From: Pleurocapsales cyanobacterium LEGE 10410
GTDB taxonomy: Bacteria > Cyanobacteriota > Cyanobacteriia > Cyanobacteriales > Xenococcaceae
Length of the DNA stretch: 40,423 bases
Direction of reading: 5' to 3'
Assembly (NCBI GenBank): GCA_015207195.1
Contig: JADEXJ010000046.1
Coordinates: 1 to 40,423, forward strand
Position 1 is the first letter of the stretch. Each line of letters opens with the position of its first letter. Below are positions 24,489-32,282 of this stretch, piece after piece. Below the pieces are notes generated by a model. It was not told the DNA's origin, searched no databases, and saw nothing but the letters and a program-made list of their open reading frames with translations. Both the position numbers and the translations under genes were made by a program.

Positions 24489-25898
24489 ATGATGAGCGAT
24501 CGCAATTTATCTCCCGAACTGTTAGAGCAAGAATTAGCGTCTTTGCGTCAAGAAGTTGCCACGCTCAAGACTGAGAAAGCAGCTTTTGAAGTTCAACAGA
24601 AATTATTAGAAAATTTGGTCGATCTCGAACACTCTTCCGCTCAAGGAGAAGTGCTGCAAGCTTCTCTACAAGCCACATTAGATTTGGTTACGGCTTTAAC
24701 CGATGCCGAAAAGGGTAGTCTATTTTTACTCGAAGCTTCGGGTAAGGTAGTTGATGCGATCCTTTCTCGTGCTGAAGTTACTCCCAAACAGCGGGCGAAA
24801 CTAATTGGCAACGTCTTAGATCGAGGATTAGCTGGCTGGGTGTGCGATCGCCGTGAAATCGGTTTAATTAGCGATACCGAACATGATACTCGGTGGTTAA
24901 CTTTGCCCGATCAACCTTATACGGTGCGTTCTGCTTTAGCCGTTCCCATTCAAAGAGGCGAGCAATTATTGGGCATTCTGACTCTATTACATCCCGAACC
25001 AGATCACTTTAGTCCTGAATTAGCTCGACAAATAGATCTAACCACAAATCGATTAGGTTTAGTCTTAGAAAATGCGCGACTTTACTTTCAATTAAGACAG
25101 TATTCGGCAGCATTAGATAACGAACTAGAAACAGGTAGACAAATCCAAATCGACTTTTTACCCGATCGTGTCTATCAGCCTCCTAATTGGGAACTAGCAG
25201 CTTGTTTTCATCCTGCCAAACAAGTGGCTGGAGATTTTTATGATACTTTTCCCTTGGGTAACTATGTGGGATTGGCGATCGCCGATGTCTGCGACAAAGG
25301 AGTAGGGGCAGCATTTTTTATGGCGTTGATGCGTAGTCTAATTCGGGTGTTTTCGGGACAAACTCAACTAGATGGCTTATCTATTGTGACGGGAGAAGAT
25401 CGTCAACTATTACCCAAACTGTCTTCTCAAACTCAAGCTCTCCAAGCAGTAGAACTGACTAACCAGTATGTGGCTCAAAACCATTGGAAACTGAGTATGT
25501 TTGCCACCATGTTTTTTGGCGTGTTAGACCCAGCTACGGGCTTATTAACTTATATCAATGGCGGACACGAGCCTCTATTTTTGGTTAATAATTCTGGCAT
25601 CAAACAGACTCTCAACCCTACAGGACCCGCAGTAGGCATGATGCCTAATATGAAATTTGGGATCGCACAAGTTCAGTTTGAATCGGGAGATATTTTGCTG
25701 GGCTATACCGATGGCGTAACCGAAGGCAAAAACACCGACGGAGAATTATTTACTCCCCAACGTTTGCGATCGCTCCTCGAACATCCAGCTAAATCTGCTG
25801 GCGAACTACTAACGCGAATTGAAACCAAATTGTTTGACCACATCGACCGAGCAATTCAGTTTGATGACATCACCATGTTAGCTGTGCAAAGACTTTAG
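24489..25898 (+). CDS. icfG: GAF-PP2C serine phosphatase, IcfG/RsbU type
   Basis: A protein of about 469 residues with an N-terminal coiled coil (about 8-45), a GAF sensor domain (about 55-195, VTALTDAEKGSLFLL and RSALAVPIQRGEQLLGIL) and a SpoIIE/RsbU-type PP2C domain to the end. PP2C metal-site motifs are visible: VAGDFYDTF, GLAIADVCDKGVGAAFFM, YINGGHEPLFL, GYTDGVTEG and DDITMLAV. It should dephosphorylate the STAS partners in response to a GAF ligand. In Synechocystis the orthologue in the same gene order is IcfG, needed to coordinate glucose and inorganic carbon use. ATG 24489 or 24492 is a better start than TTG 24480; no strong ribosome site is present. Confidence 0.9.
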   Translation: MMSDRNLSPELLEQELASLRQEVATLKTEKAAFEVQQKLLENLVDLEHSSAQGEVLQASLQATLDLVTALTDAEKGSLFLLEASGKVVDAILSRAEVTPKQRAKLIGNVLDRGLAGWVCDRREIGLISDTEHDTRWLTLPDQPYTVRSALAVPIQRGEQLLGILTLLHPEPDHFSPELARQIDLTTNRLGLVLENARLYFQLRQYSAALDNELETGRQIQIDFLPDRVYQPPNWELAACFHPAKQVAGDFYDTFPLGNYVGLAIADVCDKGVGAAFFMALMRSLIRVFSGQTQLDGLSIVTGEDRQLLPKLSSQTQALQAVELTNQYVAQNHWKLSMFATMFFGVLDPATGLLTYINGGHEPLFLVNNSGIKQTLNPTGPAVGMMPNMKFGIAQVQFESGDILLGYTDGVTEGKNTDGELFTPQRLRSLLEHPAKSAGELLTRIETKLFDHIDRAIQFDDITMLAVQRL

Positions 25899-25926
25899 CA
25901 ATTAACAATTAAAAATCAACAATTAG

Positions 25927-26358
25927 ATGCGAGTAATAGAAACTTTAACTGTTCCTGGAACTGTAGATTCCTTAAGCAAGATCGCCGAATATGTTAAACA
26001 AGTGGCAACTATTGCCGAATTAAACCACAAAGCAACTTACAAACTACGTCTGGCTGTAGATGAGATTGCCACCAATATTATTACTCACGGTTATGCAGAA
26101 GCGGGACTAACGGGAGAAATATATCTACGTGCCGATCTGGACAATTCTCGTCTCACTTTAGCGATCGAAGATACGGGGGCAATCTATAACCCTGATGAAA
26201 AAGCTGTCCTCCAACATGAATATTTAAGTCAAACGTTAGAAACAAGAGAGGCAGGTGGTTTGGGCGTTCATCTTGTTTTAGCCAGCGTTGATGAATTCCG
26301 TTACGAACGAGCAGGCGATCGCAACCGCAACATTTTTATCATGCACCGAAATCAATGA
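25927..26358 (+). CDS. RsbW-like anti-sigma/serine kinase (HATPase_c)
   Basis: A 143-residue GHKL ATPase of the RsbW/SpoIIAB type. The N box is LRLAVDEIATNIITHGY, followed by the G1 motif IEDTGAIYNP and the GGLGVHLV glycine box. Such kinases phosphorylate STAS antagonists and bind a sigma factor or other target. No sigma factor gene is in the window, so the target lies elsewhere or is not a sigma factor. It starts 28 bases after icfG and overlaps the amylase gene by 4 bases (ATGA). It corresponds in order to slr1861 of Synechocystis, from memory. Confidence 0.92.
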   Translation: MRVIETLTVPGTVDSLSKIAEYVKQVATIAELNHKATYKLRLAVDEIATNIITHGYAEAGLTGEIYLRADLDNSRLTLAIEDTGAIYNPDEKAVLQHEYLSQTLETREAGGLGVHLVLASVDEFRYERAGDRNRNIFIMHRNQ

Positions 26359-28214
26359 ACAATTATCGATCGACAATCATTCCCCACATCTCAGAAAAGT
26401 CTAGTCAAGAAACTAGTTCGGACTTTGAATTCTTATTTGCCAGGGCGATCGAGTTTCGCCAAGAGACAATTTATTTTATTATCGTCGATCGCTTTAATGA
26501 TGGCGACTCTGACAATAATCCAGGCTGCAATCCCCAGCTTTACGATCCAACTCGTCAACAGTGGGGTAAGTATTGGGGAGGTGATTTACAGGGAATTATC
26601 GATAAATTAGATTATCTCAAAGGTTTGGGTGTAACTGCACTGTGGATTTCTCCTTTATTCGAGCAGGTAGAAGAACTACAGTTCGATCGCGCTGCGATGC
26701 ACGGATATTGGACAAAGGATTTTAAACGGATTAACCCCCGCTTCTTGGCAAAAGGTGAGGACAATTCTCTATCTAAATGTACGGTCTTAAATCGACTAAT
26801 TACAGCAGCCCACGATCGCGGACTAAAGTTGATTTTAGATATTGTTTGTAATCATAGCAGTCCTGATGTCAATGGTCATAAAGGAGAACTTTACGACGAT
26901 GGAAAACTGATTGCCGATTTTTATAACGATACGAATAACTGGTATCATCACAACCCCGAAATTACGGACTGGGAAGATGAATGGCAGCTTTTATATGGTG
27001 AGATGGCAGGACTAGCTACTTTTAATGAGAGCAATCTTGACTTCCGTAACTATATGAAATCGGCAATTAAGCAGTGGTTAGATCGGGGTATTGATGCCTT
27101 GCGAATCGATACGGTAAAACATATGCCGATCTGGTTTTGGCAAGAATTGATTACCGATATTCAAACCCATAAACCTTCTACCTTCATGTTTGGGGAATGG
27201 GGTTTTAGTAAACCTTGGGAGCAAAAATCGGTAGACTTTGCCAATTTTTCGGGGATGTCGATTTTAGACTTTGGCTTGTGTGAAGCAATTCGCAGTGCTT
27301 TAGCCAAAGAAGATGCTAGGGGATTTTATCTAATTAAAAAAGTCTTCGATCTCGATCGCCTCTACTATCGGGCAACGGAATTGATTACCTTTATTGATAA
27401 TCACGATATGCCCCGCTTCCAAAGTTTAAACGCCGATCCAGATAATTTACGAATGGCGATCGCCTTGTTGATGACTTCCCGTGGCATTCCCTGTATTTAT
27501 TATGGAACGGAGCAATATTTACATAATGATACCAATGGCGGTGAAGATCCCTATAATCGCCCCATGATGGATAATTGGGACACTAATAGTCCGCTTTATC
27601 AGGATATACAGCTATTTTCTAAGTTAAGACGACTCAATCCCGCCGTATCTCTAGGCAGTCAGGTAGAAAAATATATTACTACCGATATCTATTGTTATAC
27701 TCGCAGCTATCGAGATTCTCGCTGTTTTGTGGCAATCAATCGCGGTAAGAGTACCACCATTAATGTAAATACTAACTTAGAAGATGGTGAATATCGTTGC
27801 TTACTAACACAACGTACTTTTCAGGTTCGCAACGGCAAATTATCGGGATTAGAATTAAGCTCTCAAGAAGTGATTATCCTCAGCTATATTGGCGATCGCG
27901 TTAAGGGTCAGACGATCGCTAGAGTCCAGTTAAATGGCATTAGCACTCAACCAGGAGAAACAGTAGTAGTTACAGGAGATTGTCCCGAATTAGGTAATTG
28001 GGATATCAGTAAAGCCTACGCTTTAGAATACATCAACTCTAATACCTGGTTTGGCGAAATTCCCTTTACAACTAGTTCGGGTAAAGCAATTTCTTATAAA
28101 TATGCTGTGCAGCGCGAAAATGGCTTGCCAATCTATGAAAACGTGATCTCCCATCGTTGGATTTTAGCCGAGGATGGCATTGTAAAATGGCAAAACATTT
28201 GGGGACAAAGCTAA
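26355..28214 (+). CDS. CGTase-like GH13 amylase with CBM20 starch-binding domain
   Basis: A 619-residue alpha-amylase-family enzyme. The (beta/alpha)8 part has DRFNDGDSDNN and YWGGDLQGI as in cyclodextrin glucanotransferases, LDIVCNHSSP, the nucleophile Asp252 (ALRIDTVKHMP), the acid/base Glu281 (MFGEWGF) and Asp351 (IDNHDMPRF). Residues about 515-615 form a CBM20 starch-binding domain (PGETVVVTGDCPELGNWD). It should act on alpha-1,4-glucans; hydrolysis versus transglycosylation is open. No signal peptide is present, unlike most secreted CGTases, so it probably acts on internal glycogen. Its start overlaps the RsbW-like gene by 4 bases, tying it to the partner-switching operon. Confidence 0.9.
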   Translation: MNNYRSTIIPHISEKSSQETSSDFEFLFARAIEFRQETIYFIIVDRFNDGDSDNNPGCNPQLYDPTRQQWGKYWGGDLQGIIDKLDYLKGLGVTALWISPLFEQVEELQFDRAAMHGYWTKDFKRINPRFLAKGEDNSLSKCTVLNRLITAAHDRGLKLILDIVCNHSSPDVNGHKGELYDDGKLIADFYNDTNNWYHHNPEITDWEDEWQLLYGEMAGLATFNESNLDFRNYMKSAIKQWLDRGIDALRIDTVKHMPIWFWQELITDIQTHKPSTFMFGEWGFSKPWEQKSVDFANFSGMSILDFGLCEAIRSALAKEDARGFYLIKKVFDLDRLYYRATELITFIDNHDMPRFQSLNADPDNLRMAIALLMTSRGIPCIYYGTEQYLHNDTNGGEDPYNRPMMDNWDTNSPLYQDIQLFSKLRRLNPAVSLGSQVEKYITTDIYCYTRSYRDSRCFVAINRGKSTTINVNTNLEDGEYRCLLTQRTFQVRNGKLSGLELSSQEVIILSYIGDRVKGQTIARVQLNGISTQPGETVVVTGDCPELGNWDISKAYALEYINSNTWFGEIPFTTSSGKAISYKYAVQRENGLPIYENVISHRWILAEDGIVKWQNIWGQS

Positions 28215-28284
28215 ATCATTTAAATTCCCCAGGTCAAACCGATTTTAGTTGTTAGATAAATAGTAGATTAAATCCTGAAAAATT

Positions 28285-29664
28285 ATGTTTAATAAAATCT
28301 TGAGCAGTGTGGATCGAATATGGCGCGACTACTCGTATTTTCTGTTGTGTGGCTTATTAGCGATCGCAATTATTGTAACTGACATTCACCCCCTAAGATC
28401 CCAGAGATTCGCTTCTAGTCAACCCGATCCCAAACCCAAGGCAGAATTAGTAGACCTCGAAAAGTTTTCTGATATGGTTGCCAAGCTAGAAGCAAAATGG
28501 GAAGCAGATTATGAGGGCTATTTTGACCGTGATTTTGACCATAGTTCGAGATCGGCAAAACAAATTGCACGACGTTTATCCGAAGTTAAAGAACAAACAA
28601 ATATAAACCCCGCAGTTATTTGGGCTGTCCCTCAAGATGATTTTTTACAGTTGATGCTAGTTACCCCCAACAATCAATTCGTAGTCAAAAAGATCCCAGG
28701 TGCAAATCGAGATCGCTTAAGCCAAAGAATTAGTGAGTTGGAAACAGCAATTGCAGATCCCACCTCACTCAAGTATTTGCCCCCTGCAAGACTAATTTAT
28801 AACTGGCTATTTAAACCTTTAGATCCTTATTTAAAAACCGAACAAATTGATACAGTTTTACTTTGTACTGGACCCACTCTTCGCTCTTTACCCTTTTCTG
28901 TACTCCACGATGGAGAACAGTTTGTCATTGAAAAATATAACATCGCTCGCATACCTGCATTTAGTTTGACAGATACCAGCTACGAACCCAAATCGTCTCA
29001 TAAAGTCTTGGCGACGGGTGCGTCAGAATTTGAAGATTTGCCACCGTTACCAGGAGTAGAGGTCGAATTAAATACCATCGTGCCAAAATTGTGGTCTGGA
29101 AAAAAAATATTCAATCAAGACTTTACCGTTCAAAATCTCAAGCAAGCCCATCAGTCAGAAGGGTTTGATATTATTCATGTTGCTTCCCATTCCGAATTTC
29201 TGCCAGGAACTCCCGAAAACTCTTATATTCAGTTTAGCGATCGCAAGTTAGGTTTAGATCGACTTACTCAATTGCAATTGGATCTACCTCAGGTGGATCT
29301 GTTGGTTTTAAGTAGTTGTGAAACTGCTTTAGGCAATGAAGATGCAGAATTTGGTTTTGCAGGGCTAGCGATGCAGGCGGGGGTAAAATCGGCTTTAGCT
29401 AGTCTCTGGAGGATTAGCGATGCGGGAACGGTTGTTTTGATGAGCGAATTTTATCAACAGTTAAAATTAACTTCCATTAAGTCAGAAGCCTTGAGAAAAG
29501 CTCAACTAAACATGTTGCAGCGAAAAGTTTATCTAGAAGGAAATGAAGTTAGAGGTTCAAAAATAAAAGTCAATTTAGCTCCTAATACTAGCGAAGCAGA
29601 ATTACAAAACTTCGATCATCCTTTTTACTGGGCGGGTTTTACTATTATTGGCAATCCTTGGTAA
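28285..29664 (+). CDS. membrane-anchored CHAT-domain protein
   Basis: A 459-residue protein with one N-terminal membrane helix (about 17-33) and a long spacer (about 50-180), then a CHAT caspase-like protease domain (about 185-459). The predicted catalytic dyad is His302 (VASHSEF) and Cys345 (LSSCETALG), followed by the conserved GFAGLAMQAGVKSALASLWRISD. CHAT proteases cleave partner proteins in several bacterial systems; the target here is unknown. It follows the amylase gene by 70 bases and precedes the MBL gene by 5 bases. Unlike the second CHAT gene at 35105 it lacks TPR repeats. Confidence 0.85.
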   Translation: MFNKILSSVDRIWRDYSYFLLCGLLAIAIIVTDIHPLRSQRFASSQPDPKPKAELVDLEKFSDMVAKLEAKWEADYEGYFDRDFDHSSRSAKQIARRLSEVKEQTNINPAVIWAVPQDDFLQLMLVTPNNQFVVKKIPGANRDRLSQRISELETAIADPTSLKYLPPARLIYNWLFKPLDPYLKTEQIDTVLLCTGPTLRSLPFSVLHDGEQFVIEKYNIARIPAFSLTDTSYEPKSSHKVLATGASEFEDLPPLPGVEVELNTIVPKLWSGKKIFNQDFTVQNLKQAHQSEGFDIIHVASHSEFLPGTPENSYIQFSDRKLGLDRLTQLQLDLPQVDLLVLSSCETALGNEDAEFGFAGLAMQAGVKSALASLWRISDAGTVVLMSEFYQQLKLTSIKSEALRKAQLNMLQRKVYLEGNEVRGSKIKVNLAPNTSEAELQNFDHPFYWAGFTIIGNPW

Positions 29665-29669
29665 GCATA

Positions 29670-30431
29670 ATGAAGTTACTTTTTTTGGGTTCTGGCTCTG
29701 CTTTTACAGTAGGAGCAGATAACTTTCAATCCAATATGCTATTGATTGATAACGACAATAATAAATTACTAATTGATTGTGGTTCTGATATTAAATTTTC
29801 TTTGTATCAAGCAGGTTTTTCTCATACAGATATTACTGATATCTATATCAGTCATCTACACTCAGATCATGTAGGAGGTCTAGAATATATTGGCTTTAGT
29901 AATAAATTCGATTCCAAATGTTCCAAGCCAAACCTTTATTTAAGTAAAGATATCGCTTTAAAATTATGGCAACAAACTTTGTCTGGTGGCATGAGTTCTA
30001 TTGATGGTGATTTAGCACAATTAGATACTTTTTTTAACGTAAACTTTATTGAATACAATAGTTATTTTACCTGGCAAGAAATAAAGTTCTATTTAATCAA
30101 AGTTGTTCATGTAAACAATGGATATTATTTAATGCCAAGCTATGGCTTGTTTTGCGAAATTAATAAAATAAAAATTTTTATTACTACAGATACACAATTA
30201 TATTTAGAAACAATGCAAAAATATTATGATAGTGCCGATCTCATATTTCAAGACTGTGAAACTGCTAAATATCCTAGCAAAATTCATGCTCATTACAATC
30301 AATTGGTCCAATTGCCTCAAAAAATAAAAAAGAAAATGTGGCTTTATGGATATCAACCAGGAACATTGCCCAATTCTCAACAAGATGGGTTTTTAGGTTT
30401 TGTTAAACGGGGTCAAATATTTGAATTTTAA
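29670..30431 (+). CDS. metallo-beta-lactamase-fold hydrolase (RNase Z / phosphodiesterase-like)
   Basis: A 253-residue MBL-fold protein: LLFLGSGSAF at the start, the metal motif HLHSDH (His62, His64, Asp66, His67), a later VVHVNNGYY, ITTDTQ and a C-terminal HAHYN that can supply the remaining ligands. The layout resembles RNase Z-type and cyclic-nucleotide phosphodiesterase-type MBL proteins more than beta-lactamases. The start is ATG 29670, five bases after the CHAT stop, which indicates cotranscription. Its DNA is visibly more AT-rich than its neighbours (for example 30140-30200), a possible sign of transfer. Substrate unknown. Confidence 0.82.
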   Translation: MKLLFLGSGSAFTVGADNFQSNMLLIDNDNNKLLIDCGSDIKFSLYQAGFSHTDITDIYISHLHSDHVGGLEYIGFSNKFDSKCSKPNLYLSKDIALKLWQQTLSGGMSSIDGDLAQLDTFFNVNFIEYNSYFTWQEIKFYLIKVVHVNNGYYLMPSYGLFCEINKIKIFITTDTQLYLETMQKYYDSADLIFQDCETAKYPSKIHAHYNQLVQLPQKIKKKMWLYGYQPGTLPNSQQDGFLGFVKRGQIFEF

Positions 30432-30458
30432 AAATATTGGCATTGCTGGATCGAGGTA

Positions 30459-30505
30459 TGATTTTCTCCTAAGTAGACAAAAACTGGATAGATTGGAGAA
30501 AATCA
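30459..30505. repeat. 11-bp inverted repeat with 25-base loop
   Basis: TGATTTTCTCC (30459-30469) and GGAGAAAATCA (30495-30505) are perfect complements. They lie 28 bases after the MBL stop, in the gap before the convergent hydrolase gene. This could be a bidirectional transcription barrier or the end of a small element. There is no adjacent T-run. Confidence 0.4.
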
Positions 30506-30576
30506 GCTTCATATTGATCTAAGTCAAATAGAATACGACGTAGATGATCGAAACCCGTAACGAAAAATGTTTTGAG
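30469..30576 (-). pseudogene. short start-less ORF remnant
   Basis: On the minus strand 35 codons stay open between TGA (30577-30579) and TAG (30469-30471). They read FFVTGFDHLRRILFDLDQYE and on to FLST. The composition is protein-like but no start codon is present, so this looks like a decayed gene end. I do not recognise the parent. Confidence 0.25.
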
Positions 30577-30604
30577 TCAACTAATACCATTTCTCTATAT
30601 TGAG

Positions 30605-31783
30605 TTAATATTCAAATTTCTCAAGATTATCATCCTGTAAAGAATCGACCAAATTCAGCTTTAAAGATTGATGAGCAATTGATTTAACATAGCTGCTGCT
30701 GAGAAATTTTTGATAACGATCATTTACCAAATAAGACTGCATAAATGCCAAACTCATAGCTTGAAAGTATTGTTGGTATCTTGGTAAAGATTGGTTGGTA
30801 TATACTTCAAGATTTTCTGAATCGTTATATGTATGACCTTTTTCAATTAACAGTAAATATTTATCGGCATTTTCTAACCAGGTAAAAGGGATAATTTGTT
30901 CTATTAAGGCGGGGGTAATAAAATCTTCACTACCTGCAACTAAAGTAACGGGAACGTTAATTTGACTCAAACCCGACTGACCAAAAATACTGCTAACCAT
31001 TGGATTAAGAGCAAATACCGCTTTGATTCTAGGATCGGATAAGGGAATATCTTCGCTGGTAGATAACTCCGCAGCCAAACATTGAAATACCAAAGAAGGA
31101 TTAAATAAATCGGGCTTATTCGCTTCAGTTTGGCAATAAGATTTTAAAGATTGCAAATTGTGTTTTGCACCAGCTAATGCTAACGCAGTAGAACCCCCAA
31201 AAGAGTGACCGATAATTCCTACTTGTTCTAGGTTTAATCGACTGTTAGCAGGAGAGTTATTTGATTTGCGCTGTAGTTCATCTAATAGAAACGAGATGTC
31301 TTGCGGGCGATCAATAAACTCTTGGGCTTCAATTATTTCGCGATTCTTTCCCTGAAAGAAATTTTCAACTCGTAGGCGATCGCTTCCTGGATGGTTAATA
31401 GTTATTGCTGCCAAACCATGACTTGCTAAATGTTGCGCTAAATAAGCAAAATTGTCGCCATCTGCACCCAATCCTGGAGAAATTACCACCACAGGTATAG
31501 ATAGGTTAGTTTGAGGACGATATAGTTGGGCAGAAAAAGAGCGATCGCGTTTGGTGTCATTGAGAGTTAGAGTTTTTTGTTTCCAGGTAAACGTTCCTGA
31601 CTTTCTGATATCTAATTGTTGATTAAAATCAATTTGTGGTTCATCTTGGGCTGCAATATTTGCCTGCTGTTCTATAGTTGCGATCGCCTGTTGAGTTTGT
31701 TCGATTAGCCTGACAAAAATGTAGGCAAGTTCGATACTATTTTCGCCATTGATATAAAATAAATAAGAATACAAATTTTTCAT
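30605..31783 (-). CDS. alpha/beta hydrolase (dienelactone hydrolase/PAF-acetylhydrolase-like)
   Basis: A 392-residue serine hydrolase. VVVISPGLGADGDN gives the oxyanion-side turn, GHSFGG contains the nucleophile Ser194, AGSEDFITP carries the acid Asp287 and EKGHTYND the His317. The N-terminal 1-70 is a helical lead-in (LIEQTQQAIATIEQQA, SGTFTWKQKTLTL). Cyanobacterial homologues often have an extra N-terminal DUF1400 region and signal peptide, as I recall; none is present, so the gene may be 5'-truncated. Upstream (31859-31955) lies an anomalous GC-rich patch that could mark the break. Substrate unknown, probably an ester or lipid. Confidence 0.8.
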   Translation of the reverse strand: MKNLYSYLFYINGENSIELAYIFVRLIEQTQQAIATIEQQANIAAQDEPQIDFNQQLDIRKSGTFTWKQKTLTLNDTKRDRSFSAQLYRPQTNLSIPVVVISPGLGADGDNFAYLAQHLASHGLAAITINHPGSDRLRVENFFQGKNREIIEAQEFIDRPQDISFLLDELQRKSNNSPANSRLNLEQVGIIGHSFGGSTALALAGAKHNLQSLKSYCQTEANKPDLFNPSLVFQCLAAELSTSEDIPLSDPRIKAVFALNPMVSSIFGQSGLSQINVPVTLVAGSEDFITPALIEQIIPFTWLENADKYLLLIEKGHTYNDSENLEVYTNQSLPRYQQYFQAMSLAFMQSYLVNDRYQKFLSSSYVKSIAHQSLKLNLVDSLQDDNLEKFEY

Positions 31784-32282
31784 GTCATTAAATATACTTT
31801 ATTTTGTAGTACAATTTTAGTCGATATACCGCTTGATCGTCCGTTTTAAGGAAATATGTCGCGGGCATTCTACCGACGGCTTCCCTACGAACCACGTGGA
31901 CTTACCTGCCTTACCTGCGGGCGGACTTTCAACTCCTTGTCGCATTCCGCGGTCATAATAGTCGTCTGTAATAATAATTTTATAGTTCCCCAAATGCTGG
32001 ATTTTATCTCAGCAAAGATGCGCTAGTACCGCTTATCTTAAGTAGCGAGTAGCGAGTTAGATATGGCTAGGGTTTGAAGTTAACTAAATGGTGTCTTGTC
32101 TTCACTTACGTCTATATCTACTAGTCTCTCAATTAAAAGTTGCGATCGCCCGACAAAAACTCTGGAAATTCAATCTATCAATTATGACTGTATTTATTAA
32201 GCTTCAATACGACTGAACTCTGATATTATTCTAAGCGTAATACCAAACTACAGTTTTTCAACCACAATAAGGCTTTTCAATC
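31784..32282. other. divergent gap with a GC-rich patch
   Basis: No gene is visible in this 499-base region between the hydrolase (minus) and the haemagglutination-domain gene (plus). A patch at about 31859-31955 is GC-rich and full of short repeats (TTACCTGCC/TTACCTGCG, CCACGTGG, CCGCGG) against AT-rich flanks, like the patches at 1350-1392 and 18458-18504. GTAGCGAGTAGCGAGT at about 32041-32057 is an STRR-like repeat. Promoters for both neighbours should lie here. Confidence 0.45.
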
